Positions 34,691-45,520 of a DNA stretch of 64,000 nucleotides are shown here, piece by piece. The stretch spans positions 20,134,709 through 20,198,708 of the forward strand of contig OY776114.1 of assembly GCA_963675035.1 (NCBI GenBank). The letters run 5' to 3'. Made by a program: the position numbers and the translations under genes. This DNA is from Allygus modestus. Its lineage: Eukaryota > Arthropoda > Insecta > Hemiptera > Cicadellidae. Each line of letters starts with the position of its first letter. The first letter of the stretch is position 1. The notes beneath the pieces are model-generated. The model was not told the origin of the DNA. It saw only the letters and a list, made by a program, of their open reading frames with translations, and ran no database searches.

Positions 34691-34898
34691 TATACTTTAT
34701 TCAATTATGAGGTAAGTTTCTTAAAATTATTATCCTAAATGAAGTTTAATTAAAGGTAATTTTGATATTACTGATAGACAAATTAAAACTAACAAAATTA
34801 AAACCCTTAATATTTTTGGCTATTAGAAAATTAACCAAAAATGTTTTTATTTTTGCATAAAATAACAACAATAAATTATGAACCACCTACCTTAACTC

Positions 34899-35964
34899 CT
34901 ACAATAACTGTTCGAAATGTTCTCCATTTACCTCTTGGCAGTGATGAAATCTGTTTGTAAATTCAATCCGAACATTACGTAGGACGTCGGGTGAAATACT
35001 GCGACAAGCATTTGCAATTCGGTTCTTGAGGTGTTCTGTATTTATCACTAGTGTCTTGTAGACAACTGTTTTCAAATTACCCCACAAAAAGGATCTAAGG
35101 GGGTCAAATCAGGAGAACGAGGAGGCCATTCAATATGCCCTCTTCGTCCAATCCATTTTTCAAGGAATCATTAAGATGTTCTCACATCTCGGTCAAAGTG
35201 TGGTGTAGCTCCGTCCTGTTGAAAATAGATGTCACCATGAAATTCATTTGGATTCATTAAGACAACATGTCTCAAGGAGGGCACAATTCTGTTTTGTAAC
35301 AAATCCAGATAAACACGTCCATTTAAGTTGCCATCAATAATAAATGGACCTATTAAGTGATTGACCAATATTCCAGCCCAGACATTCACTTTTTGTGGGT
35401 ACTGGGTTTTACCCTCAAGAACTATTCTAGGATTTTCTGTGTCCCAATACCTGCAGTTATGTCTGTTCACCAAGCCATTAATCGAAAATGAAGATTCATC
35501 GCTGAAACAAATGTTATGGTCTAACGCTGGGTTCTCTCTGGTGACATTCTCAATAACTACACAAAACTGTAATCGACGATCAGGGTCATCTTCATTCATC
35601 GCATGATATAACTGCATCTTATACGGATGGAATTTATTTTTCTGTAGAGTTTTGAGTACTGAAGAAGGAGGAACTTCAGATACCTGTGATGCTGATCTTT
35701 TTGAATGTCAAATATCGGATTTTCAATAAACTCACAAAGTACATCTAGTTGTTGCTCTTCGGTCATGGATGGGCGACCCGGTTTTTTTGCATCATTAATG
35801 CTTCCAATGGTTCTAAACTTGTGTACCAATTGCCTAATGTATGTTTGAGAAGTTGGGTGGTCAGGAAACCTCTCATTAAACCTTCTTTCAGTTTCATGAT
35901 AGTTTTCATTTGATGCCCCAAATAAGAATATCAATTCAATTTTGTGTTCTAGCGAACGTGCCAT
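34899..35964 (-). pseudogene. Broken mariner/Tc1-like DDE transposase
   Basis: The normal protein would cut and rejoin the element ends. From ATG at 35962-35964, an N-terminal helix-turn-helix-like region (NERFPDHPTSQTYIRQLVHKF, then KKPGRPSMTEEQ) reads to about 35705, where an A-run frameshift moves the frame. The catalytic domain continues to 35171 with FSDESSFSING (first Asp), KVNVWAGIL, IGPFIIDGNLNG and FQQDGATPHF (second Asp). Further frameshifts near 35165, 35145 and 35085 break the third motif, still visible as SPDLTPLD about 35 residues after the second Asp. The last segment (35087-34899) is WGNLKTVVYKTL to EHFEQLL. At least three shifts make this copy inactive. Domain order and motifs fit the arthropod Tc1/mariner group with DUF4817-type N-termini. 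Confidence 0.88.
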
Positions 35965-36861
35965 AATTTGAATACTTTACTTTAGTTACTTTACCTTAGT
36001 AAATCCACTCAATCTTTAGATGGAGCAGTTAGTCAACAAATATAAAAAAGTACCAGAAATGTACAGATGCACGTCAGGAAAATAACTGAACTGCTCAAAG
36101 GGTACCCACCTGGTTTGTTATCTTTGGGAATTCCAACCCCATTTAGAAAGTGAAAGTGAAAGTTGTTTTCGTCAAAAGGCATAATTATTGCTATAAGCTC
36201 ACTAAGTTTGTTATTTGAAGGTTAGCAGATAATTTTTCTGGAGGAATAACAAATACAATTGATTTATCGGTACTGTCAAGATCTTATTTTAAATCATGAA
36301 TTTACTTCTTTAATAACCTTGCAGTGTAATTTCTCACTAGTAATTTAATGAAAATTCCATAAAATATTTCTTACATCTTACAATTAAAAGTGATCCAGGG
36401 ATACAATATTGGGTACAACCGTTTTTCATTTCGACTGCACCACTGTTTTTAGGGAGAAAAGGCAGTGTTATTTGACATGTTCCATGACTAGCTTCTCATT
36501 AAAACAAAGTCGACTCCTACATCTTAGACCTACAGATATCTTGAAAATGGCACAACCCTTTTGAATTTCGATTGTAACACTGTTTTCAGGGGGAAAATAC
36601 AGTGTTATTAGACATATCGCATGACCATCTTCTCATAAGGAATTTGGAAGTTGACTCCTACATCTTAAGACCTCGGGTAACTCCCAATATTTTAAATTAC
36701 TACAAAAGTTAGAGTATGCACCTATACAATGAATCCCATCATTGAAAAAACATAAATATAAATATAAATAAAATAAAAAATATAAATATAAACTTTAAAT
36801 ATAAATTGTAGAAAAAACATAGGGCGGAAGGGACTTTATAACCACCCTGTATATTATATTA

Positions 36862-36963
36862 CGGAACCACTAAACAAAACCAATGGGTAAAATTAATCAG
36901 GTTAATTATTGTGACCTGAAACCAATATGAAGACGAGGTTTGTTACTGTCCTTACATAACATC
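36862..36963. repeat. Repeat K, second copy
   Basis: CGGAACCACTAAACAAAACC through AATCAGGTTAATTATTGTGA is the reverse complement of about 29340-29440. It starts 12 bp after the mariner right end. Confidence 0.6.
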
Positions 36964-37513
36964 CTTCTCCTAGTTTATCAGTAAAATCTTTCAGTTGCCT
37001 GCGGAAAATAAGGACTCATGGTATAAATAGAAGCTCAGGCCACCGAGTCAACATACAGTATTACATTTGTGAATACTACACTATAATACTATATCCTTGT
37101 TTGTTTGCAAAATTTATCTTGGAATCCAGCGGAACTATTTTGTTAAAACTTTGGAATTAGATGCTTTTGGACCTAAAAACTCGATTGGTAAAAACTTCAA
37201 CCCAAGAAAAATTCTGATTTTGTTAAAAATCTCATTTGAAAAATTGGAGATTTCAACATTGAGCTTCTGGAGTTTCAAATAAAAACCAAAGAAGCATAGC
37301 AGCTGTGAATAAATTAGCCAGTGAACTGTCAAAGTAGCACTACAACAAGTAAAATATCAACAAATTATTTCTTCAAAATAGTGACCATTGGATAAAGATT
37401 GCATATAGTGGACATATTTTTCACCCAACGAAACGAATCAAATATATCCGATTATGGCTCGGTCTCCCGGGTACTTCTATTGAATTATAAAACAATGAAA
37501 TTATTAGTGTAAA

Positions 37514-37697
37514 ACGGGGTGAATAGAAACAATTTTCAACTTTGTAGCTATAAAACTGTTATCAAATGTAATGCTAAACCAATAAAACCTACCTCAGTTT
37601 TCCAGTCTTGCCCTCTTCTATGAAGCAGTATTACTATTTTTTAAATAAACTTCACCAAAAAAATTTAAATGTTGCGGTTGGTTTCTATTCACCCCAG
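37514..37697. repeat. Small inverted-repeat element
   Basis: Perfect 15-bp inverted ends, GGGGTGAATAGAAAC (37516-37530) and GTTTCTATTCACCCC (37681-37695). About 180 bp overall, with no ORF. No clear target duplication. Confidence 0.55.
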
Positions 37698-37724
37698 TTG
37701 TTGTTTTTGCTGTTTCCCAAGTAG

Positions 37725-38015
37725 CAAAACAATATTGTCTTAATATTGTCAACAATATTTTTCCAATCTTGTCATAATATTGTCTCAATAATTTTAAATA
37801 TTTTCAAAATATTTTTAAATAAATTTTATGAAACAAAATACTTTTTCTTGACAATATTGTTCAACATTGGTAAAATATTAAATGACAATATTGAACAATA
37901 TTGAGAAAAGAAAAATATAATATTGTTCAGCACTATCTCAACATTGAAACAATATTGTACAACCATGGTTTAAACCTCCAGCAATATTTGGAAAATATTA
38001 AAAAAATATTGTTAA
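37725..38015. repeat. Cluster of CAATATTG palindromic words
   Basis: About a dozen copies of AATATTGT or its complement ACAATATT are spread over about 290 bp with irregular spacing. This is far more than expected even in AT-rich DNA. Confidence 0.7.
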
Positions 38016-39008
38016 AACAAACAATTTTCCTATTAACAAAAACATTTAAATTTAAATAAATAATTAGTGACATTACAAAATTTCAAAATATATTTAACAA
38101 AGTGTTGTTAACCTTTGTCAAAGGCTTTTGGTTACTCTGTTGGAACTGTTAAAATTATATCAAATCAAAATGATACCTTAGGATCAATTGTTTCTATTTC
38201 CCAATTTTAGTATGAATGGAAACACAATGTTTCATGATATTATAAAAGTTACAATACAAATATTGTGCAAAAAAATTTTGTAAATGCACTTTGTTATATA
38301 AAAAAGGGAAAAGATTTAACGAAACCCCTGAAACAAGTAAAACGTGCATGTAATTGTTAGAAGTAATCTGTAGGCTTTAAATTAAATGGACTCTAGGTAT
38401 TGCTTGTGTTTCTTTTCTTTTTTTGATATATAAAAATTAGATTATATTGTACAAATTTGTGTATAAAAAGGAATAAATGAACGGAGTAAACACACTCTAC
38501 AATTCAGAGAGCAATTAAGAGATTGTTGTATTAAATTGGGATACAAAGTTACTAATACAAAAGAGTTGCACAAGAAACAAACAACAAACATTTGCTTGAT
38601 TTTATGTTGACATACTTAATATATGTTAAATTGTATTGTATGTTAAATCTTAAACCTCCATGCTTGGAATGTGCAAGTGCTTGGAAAAGATTAAACCCCT
38701 ACCCTGATTTTTTATTAAAGCCTTTAATAGACATATTTTGAACTTTAAAAGGCAAAAAAGCCCGGTAATAACCTAAATTGCTATGTATTTTGGTTTAATT
38801 ACAAGCCTTTTTTATTTTTTTTTCTATTGGCCCTGGTTTTGCAAAATCATAATATAACGTAAACAAAGATTAAGTAATAATAGTATAGTTTATTATTAGG
38901 CTAAACTACTACAACACTTGTTTTTAAGATACCAAAGTCAATATAAAAAATGGATATTAACATGAATATGTGTAATAGGTTCATACTTACAGACAAATTT
39001 TTGGAGAG

Positions 39009-39486
39009 AATACCCCTGTAGCAGCAAACCTGTGTACTCAGCGAATTTCCAATGCATATATATGTAACTTAATACCACATAAAGTTTCACACCGCAAACC
39101 AAGTTTCATCAATGTCCATTCATAAATAAACGATTTATGATATTTTAATTATTCTCCATAAGAATAACATGGTGGCTGAGTATGCAGGTTTGCTGAAGAG
39201 AGGAACAAAAAAAATAGCGTTTTATACAAATATCAATATAACTCAAGTAGGTAAGCCACATACCAAATTTTATTAATTTATGTTCATAATTAAGGGAGGT
39301 AACATGTTCCTATTCTCCATAAGAATAACATGGGGATGAGTACGCAGGTTTGCTGCTACGGGAACTATCGGCCAAAAAATTTTTTTTAGTGCAAATATTA
39401 ACAGACCACAATGATATGAAGCAATATAGCAAGTTTCATCAGGATAAGTTGATAAATAAGCCATATATACAATTTGTCTTATTCCC
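39009..39486 (+). mobile_element. Family A element, copy A4, 3' half missing
   Basis: Starts AATACCCCTGTAGCAGCAAA. Two tandem units and boxes match A3/A5 closely. The copy stops at CCATAAG (39486-39492), where family D sequence takes over. The microsatellite and hairpin end are absent. Confidence 0.65.
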
Positions 39487-39545
39487 CATAAGAATTTGGA
39501 TATGCACTCCGTTACTCCTAACCTGATCGTCAAATTCAATTCATT

Positions 39546-40313
39546 AGTGAATTTACTTTGAAAAGTGAACTATTAGCATGACCCGCAGGGTGAAACTTAA
39601 GCCCGGGACCACCAAAGAAGTTCCTAACGTCACCCCCTGAACACGTTTTGGGGGGTCGTTCAAAATTTTATATATATGTATATGTGTTTGCACTCTAGCA
39701 GTCACATTTTTTGTCCTATTTACTTCAATTTTGGTAGGGACGTTCCTTTCCATAATCAGTTGGACAAGTTCGTTGGGCAAAACAATCGGAAAACTCTAAA
39801 CCCCTTTTTTGGAGATTAATCTTTCAAATTTCGAGGTTTTGGGCCCAAAAAGGGTCAGAAAATCCCCATATGTAAAATTAATGCATGTAAAAAGATGGGA
39901 ATTAGTAAGGCAAAAGTTTTAAGCCCTCTCCCGTAATTCTAGCATACATATTTACCGAGTTATTAAAGAAAATGTGTTTCGACTAAACACAGTACTGTAC
40001 GTTGTCTTATGGAGGTTTTACACTATAGAAAAACCTGCTATTCCTTTGTTAGAGTACTTTCATCATCCCCAGCAACCTCACTCCTACTTTCAAGCCTGTC
40101 TGGACCCTCTCCTAACCTTATAATGTGTTAAATCGTATTTCCAGCATTGCAGGTAAATAAAACCAGGAGCATCAAAACAGCCAAAAAATCTCTGTTTTCA
40201 GATTTCAATAAAAATTGGAATAAATGTTTGTTTTTACACTGATATTGAGTTGTATCAGTTTTTTATGTGGACATTCACTTCCCTCACGTCAGCGTGCTGC
40301 GTGCGAACTCGTA
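39546..40313 (-). mobile_element. Family C element, copy C2 (Helentron/HINE-like)
   Basis: Reverse copy of C1. The left end AGTGAATTTACTTTGAAAAG holds the 3' subterminal repeat and a decayed hairpin; the right end is CACGCTGACG-type sequence ending GCGTGCGAACTCGTA in reverse. The flanks CAATTCATT and TTGATATCAAA match the uninterrupted sequence CAATTCATTTTGGTGTCAAA of D1 (148-170), so insertion was between two Ts. The microsatellite is short here. Confidence 0.7.
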
Positions 40314-40388
40314 TTGATATCAAATCGAAGGATTCGTCGACCTCTAGTTAATCACAATTTAGAATTTGTTTACAAATTAATTAGAAAC

Positions 40389-40515
40389 TGTACAGTAACT
40401 TAATAAATAAATATAACTAATAACTAAATAACTTAATAAAACAAACAACTTAATAAATATTAAACTAAATAACTTAATAACTGAACCAACTTAATAGCGA
40501 AATAACTTAATTAAA
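40389..40515. repeat. AACTTAATAA tandem repeat
   Basis: Roughly ten irregular copies of an AACTTAATAA-like word inside D2. Confidence 0.75.
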
Positions 40516-40823
40516 AATGAAGCAATTTATTACTATATCATAATTAAGGAAATCTAAATTGCAATTCACTTGAGAACCACCATACCTTTATTTTGACACA
40601 TATGTTTTGTGACGATTGGGTGAGGACTGAGGAGTAACGTGGGCACTATGTTAACACTGGTCTTAAGGAACTCAATTCAAGCAGGACCCAAGCGTGCCTT
40701 TGGTGTGTCGTGGTGTTTTCTAGCCTGATGGAACAAAACTCCAAGATGGCATACGGCAACTTTCGGTGTTGGAAACTGTTAATGTTTCCGACTCTTCTCA
40801 TCTCACCGACTTTGTTCCGCAGG

Positions 40824-41024
40824 ATGAACGGGTCCAAGAGCGAGGTGGCGGCGTTCTTCGTCGGCCGGTCGCTGCTGGTGACAGGAGCCTCGGGCTTCAT
40901 GGGCAAGGTGCTGCTAGAGAAGCTGCTCTACACCTGCACAGACCTCCACCAGATCTTCATCCTCATCCGTCCCAAGCGGGGCAAATCAGTGGAGGCCAGG
41001 ATGGACGAAATGTACAAATCTCCG
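40824..41024 (+). CDS. FAR exon 1 (residues 1-67)
   Basis: TTTGTTCCGCAG ends at 40822 and is followed by G-ATG, so the start codon lies 1 nt inside an exon whose upstream partner is not identified. It encodes MNGSKSEVAAFF..., the nucleotide-binding loop TGASGFMGK and LIRPKRG. Ser replaces the Thr common in the TGxTGFxG loop of many insect FARs. Donor CCG|GTGAGT, phase 0. An in-frame upstream ATG (40710) lies in MITE-derived sequence and is not favoured. Confidence 0.92.
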
Positions 41025-41120
41025 GTGAGTCCATTCTTGTATTGTTTCCGATACGATAGTTGGTATTTCCTAAATAAACTGAACAAATAGGAATTTTTAT
41101 ATTTGTACAAGTTAAACCAA

Positions 41121-41923
41121 AATACCCCCGTAGCATCAAACCTGCGTACTCAGCGAATTTCCAATGCATATATATGTATCTTAATACTAAATAAAGCCAC
41201 ATACCAAGTTTCATCAATATACATTCATAAACAAACGATTTATGACATTTTAATTATTCTCCATATAAGAATAACATGGCGGCTGAGTATGCAGGTTTGC
41301 TGAAGCAAGGAACACAAAAAATGGGGTTTTATACAAATATCAATATAACTCATGTAGATAAAGCCACATACCAAATTTCATTAATTTATTTTCATAATTA
41401 AGGGATATAACACGTTACTTATTCTCCATAAGAATAACATGGGGCTGAGTACGCAGGTTTGCTGCTACGGGAGCCTTTGGAAAAAAATTGTTTTTTTGAG
41501 CAAATATCAATGGTCCACAACCAGATGAAGCCGTATACCAAGTTTTGTCAGTATACGTTCATAAATAAGCGAGATATAAAATTTTTCTTTTCCTCCATAA
41601 GAATAACATTAGACAACGTACTGTGTTTAGCACTTTCAATATCTAAGTAACCAATTGACGTAGAGAAATGATCAAAATACCAAATTGTGTGTTTTTTTAA
41701 GCTGAATCCAATGGAAAAAACTAAAATCTGACTATTTCCAAAATTATATGTACAAAATTCGAAAAAACCATTTTTGGGGTACAAAACCCCCCCAAAATAC
41801 CCCTTCGGATGGAGCGATCTGGCTGGTTTTCGAACTTAAAGTCATAAATGTTGCTTTACACGTTTATACCAAATTTCATCAAAATCGAATAATTTTTACG
41901 AGAGTTATCGTGCTCACGGACAC

Positions 41924-41969
<46 letters not shown>

Positions 41970-42097
41970 ACAGTTTCGAACGAATGGTGTTTTTGGGGTC
42001 TGGGGACCTCAAAACGAAAAGTTATCATGGTCCTGGGCTTAGGTCTTACCATGCCGACTACGGTAATAGCTTCTTCCCTATAGGGGAAATTCGCTAA
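41121..42097 (+). mobile_element. Family A element, copy A5 (Helentron/HINE-like), in FAR intron 1
   Basis: The 5' end AATACCCCCGTAGCATCAAA is followed by CAGCGAATTTCC. The 3' end is CCCTATAGGGGAAATTCGCT then AAAA. It has a (TA)n microsatellite at 41926-41967, two tandem units, and is complete at both ends. Confidence 0.7.
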
Positions 42098-42123
42098 AAT
42101 TATTGTTTTGTAGGATTTAATTA

Positions 42124-42419
42124 CAAGGGTCATCCAGAAAGTAAAGAACGTTTCTTTGGTTTTGGACTACAAATTTCAATAGTCTGAACATTTTTTGCAT
42201 TCAGAAACTTGACTAATATCGCGGATCTTACATTTGGCAGGATTTTCGATTGACATCGCCATTTTGACGCAACAAGACGCAAAATCGCTCAGCATAGAGA
42301 CTCGGCTCACACTTTGGCAGGGAGGTGAGTTGACTGTGGCACACTCAGTCGTTGTTGTGATACGGGAGATGTGCTCCTCGCAATACACAAACATTCTTTA
42401 CATTCTGGATGACCCTCGT
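42124..42419. mobile_element. Mariner-type MITE in FAR intron 1
   Basis: The left end AAGGGTCATCCAGAAAGTAA (42125) is mirrored by TTTACATTCTGGATGACCCT ending at 42416. About 296 bp, no ORF. A TA duplication is not obvious. Confidence 0.7.
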
Positions 42420-42884
42420 CCGTTCAAGTGATGAGAAACATTAGTTAACGTAGCTGGAAGAGTTAATAGACTCCTGACCTTTACCACTTTCTTTTAGGTC
42501 TACCATATTTTCGAATGTTTAAAATTTGCTATATATCTATAGCCCAATCCCAATTAGCATTAGTAACGGCAAAATCAATTTTAAAATAATTTTATCATGA
42601 TTTTTTATGGTTTTAAAATTATTATAAAATTTTTTTTTACAAACAAATTTCCTATCTGATCCATTTTATAATATTTTCAAATCATTTTAAAATTTATTTT
42701 AGAATAATTTTGAAATAACATAAATCAGTTTAAAATTAATTTTAAATTCTTTAAAAATTACAAAACAATATTTTTTACTGAAAAAAATATTGTTTATACT
42801 TATTTTCACAATCTGACTAATGTAATTTGCTTGAAAATCATTGAACAAAATTATGAAATATATTTTACGCTTCAAAAATATTAT

Positions 42885-42970
42885 GACCAAACCGGGGGTA
42901 GAACCCACAATCTTTTGATCACTAAACACACGTCTTAACCCTCTCCCTCTCGACCACTTCGCCCCTTGAT
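42885..42970 (-). mobile_element. Probable tRNA-derived SINE head
   Basis: On the minus strand, GAAGTGGTCGAGAGGG (A-box-like, 42945-42960) is followed by GTGGGTTCTACCCC (B-box-like, 42895-42908), with tRNA-like order and spacing. The flanks are AT-rich. The tail is not defined. Confidence 0.5.
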
Positions 42971-43795
42971 AAATAATGGTTGGGCTGGCAACATAAAATA
43001 ACCTTTTGACTACACCCCACAGGGACTTGGTGAAACTATAGCATTCCTTGTTTGCTTTTTTTGTTGCTGGTAAACACTGTAATTTGTATATATCTTGTAA
43101 TTTGTAAGGTTGGAGAAACAAAACTTGTAATATTCCATTGATATATATGTTGAACAATATGGTACCCAAAACCGAGTTTACACAAATCCTCAGGAAATGA
43201 AATGTACATTTATATAAGTTTTTTGAGGCTGCAAACGAAGTACTAGATCAACTCATTTTTGCCAAAGATAAACAATTTTTAAACTAATACAGAACTTCTT
43301 TGCTAAGCACTCCATGTTTCTCATTAACTTTCAGTCAGTGAAAAAAAAACAATCCTAATAATTATAAACATTGCTTATTCTTAAAATTTATTTATTTAAA
43401 CAAATTTTAACTATTATAATTTCTTTTTAAAATTATTTTTAATTAGTAAAAATTTATTTAATATAATTTTAAAACAATATATAAACAATTTATATTAATA
43501 TTTTAAAGTTATTTTGAAACTAATTTAAACATATGTTAAAGTTGTTTCAAAATTGTTTAAAATTATTTCGAAACTTATGTTAAATTTACCATCACTTTTG
43601 ATTTCTTCATATTTTTTCATCGATGAAACAAAGATTTTAAATGATTTTATATAATGTAAAAAATCATAACATTTTAGAATTTAAAAGTATATTATTAAAA
43701 TTTTAAAATTATTTTTAATCATTATTTCTCATTCGGTAAAGATTCATTCCGTCCCCTCAATCACTCACCATTTCTCATGTTAGAACTTTTTACAG

Positions 43796-43918
43796 CTTTT
43801 TCACCGTATCCGAGATGAGAAACCAGAAGCATTCAAAAAGATTGTCCCCATATACGGAGACGTACTGCAGGAGGGGCTTGGACTGACGGAGGAAACAAGA
43901 CGGCGCATCACTGAGGAG
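43796..43918 (+). CDS. FAR exon 2 (residues 68-108)
   Basis: Acceptor TTTTTACAG|CTT, donor GAG|GTAACA, phase 0 at both ends. Encodes LFHRIRDEKPEAF, the IVPIYGDV segment (the GD pair seen in FAR Rossmann domains) and the LGLTEETRRRITEE helix. Confidence 0.95.
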
Positions 43919-45274
43919 GTAACATGATTTGAGAAAACATTGCACTTGTAAAGTTTGCAGTGATACATCGTAGATCCCAGCTGATTATTCGGCATCCAAG
44001 TCACCGATCATATAAGACCAATAAATGGAGCATAAGGCCTGAAAAGTGAAGCCAGTTGTTGAGCGACAGGACCCACCATAAGATAGCAGCGGTCTGAGAT
44101 TATTCATCATGTTACAAATCAAAAGGTCATTTGGCATAAACCAGTTTATCTTGGAGAAAATTCTAATTCAACTGAGCTCGCATCACGTTTTCCCCAATCT
44201 TTCCCATGTTAAACAAGAGCGTCACGTGATGAATCATCTCCGACCACCGCCATCTTGTTGTGGGTCCTGTCGCTCAAAAACTGGCTTCACCTCCCATAAT
44301 GCATTGATATCAGATATGCTGCATCAATTGGTCTTATATGATCGTTGATCCAAGTTAAGAAAAATTAAGGAATTATTAAATTTTACAGTAATTGTTGGAT
44401 TTTAAATTCTTATATTTAGGCATCATTATTTATGGACACTTTATTTTTATGGTTAATGTTCTTTACATATTTTACTAAATGAAAATGGTACAGGTATCTT
44501 TTTCTCAAGGTTAAAGTGTGTCTGTGTGGATGAAAGTAGAAGAGGACCAGTTACTTTTTTACTAATATATAAAATGCATTCTTGTACCTGTAAATAAATT
44601 ATTTATAACAACAAAATTAAATTGTGAATTCCAAGAGTTAAAATTTACTGAAGAACATGAGAGATTTACATTTGGTGAATTCAATTTTGTTGTGGGTTTA
44701 ATTATTTTGTTAAACTCCTATTTAGGCAATAGCTGTTTTTACATTCCCAGAACAACCTTAAAACTGGTCTATACCAGTTTTGATGCCGACATTGGGTACA
44801 GCAAATGAAGTTGTCATTGCATATGGTAAGTCTTTTGGCTGTCCATTATGAGAAACTTCCCTTTCACCTTTGGTCCTTCCATTTGCAGTGGATGGGGACA
44901 GGAACTCCGGTTTTGGATCCCAATGAAAGGTCCCTGGCTGTTGTACAAGGATACTCTGTCAGTTGAGTTGGCCAGTTGGAGGGCAGAATGCGGGTCCCCT
45001 GTTTGAGCCTCATCCCAGCTGTCACAAGGGCAAGATTTAGCTCTTTTATTTTCCCTGACAAAGTTTATGCTTAGATCCATAGGTTGTTTGTTTAATTTGT
45101 GTTAATCATGAATCATAAAGAGTATTTAAAATATTTTTCTGAAGGCAGTTGTACTTTCTTACCGATCAATTACATTTTTTATTTGGCTGTTATTTGAGTG
45201 TCATCAGACCTGTTACAACTAACATAATTACTTCAGTATATGTAGTCAATGGTAACAGTTTACTCCACCAACAG
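43919..45274. other. FAR intron 2
   Basis: 1.36 kb, phase 0. It contains a hAT-type MITE (44002-44347). Nothing else is recognised. Confidence 0.85.
43994..44355. mobile_element. hAT-type MITE in FAR intron 2
   Basis: The 8-bp target duplication ATCCAAGT (43994-44001 and 44348-44355) brackets 44002-44347. The ends CACCGATCATATAAGACCAA and, from the right, CAACGATCATATAAGACCAA form TIRs whose similarity extends about 110 bp. The 8-bp duplication and CA start fit hAT elements. No transposase. Confidence 0.85.
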
Positions 45275-45400
45275 GTCTCAGTCGTTATCCACAGTGCTGC
45301 CACTCTAAGGCTGGAGGCCAATCTCAAGGATGCGGTAGAGATGAATGTCGTTGGAACATACAGAGTGCTCGAGCTGGCTAAGCAGATCAAGAACTTGAAG
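45275..45400 (+). CDS. FAR exon 3 (residues 109-150)
   Basis: Acceptor CCAACAG|GTC, donor AAG|GTATTA, phase 0 at both ends. Encodes VSVVIHSAATLRLE (the HSAA box) and VVGTYRVLELAKQ, the conserved helix of the Rossmann fold. Confidence 0.95.
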
Positions 45401-45520
45401 GTATTATTGTTGGAACTGTAATTTGGGGTATGATGCTTATGTTTCAGTCAAACGATTAAACTGTAATTCGGTTAGTTCCATAAAGAATTTCCAAATGATG
45501 TTCACTTTTAGTATAATCCT

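Larger units (their letters stand above)
34136..36849. mobile_element. Mariner/Tc1-superfamily element with long TIRs
   Basis: The ends are CAGGGCGGTTATAAAGTCC (34136) and its mirror, GGACTTTATAACCACCCTG-like, ending at 36849. The inverted similarity extends about 450-550 bp inward on both sides. TA occurs right after the right end (36850-36851); the left flank (TAAA) is less clear. A broken minus-strand transposase lies between. The long TIRs are built partly of ~140-bp repeats. Confidence 0.85.
36964..39008. other. No gene recognised; two repeat structures
   Basis: AT-rich. It contains a small inverted-repeat element at 37514-37697 and a cluster of AATATTGT words at 37725-38015 (separate entries). 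The frame at 37097-37282 shows no domain. Confidence 0.45.
39487..40782. mobile_element. Family D MITE, copy D2, with a family C element nested inside
   Basis: The left arm remnant CCGTTACTCCTAACCTGATC (39507) and the right arm (about 40314-40778, ending CGGCAACTTTCGGTGTTGGA then AAACTG and TTAA at 40779-40782) match D1. The left ~70 bp is replaced by A4. C2 (39546-40313) splits the copy. The centre has expanded into an AACTTAATAA repeat. Confidence 0.65.
41025..43795. other. FAR intron 1
   Basis: 2.77 kb, phase 0. It contains family A copy A5, a mariner-type MITE (42124-42419), a tRNA-like SINE segment (minus, about 42885-42965) and AT-rich word clusters (42540-42780, 43370-43720). Confidence 0.85.

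Noticed and set aside
40710..40823. In-frame upstream extension of FAR exon 1
   Set aside because: It is derived from the D2 MITE, and a good splice acceptor directly precedes the ATG at 40824, so the shorter start is preferred.
42699..43169. 156-codon minus frame
   Set aside because: It crosses the tRNA-like SINE segment and AT-rich repeats. There is no domain, and it lies inside FAR intron 1.
44814..45080. 88-codon minus frame in FAR intron 2
   Set aside because: No domain or conservation evidence; GC is slightly raised, but nothing ties it to a gene.
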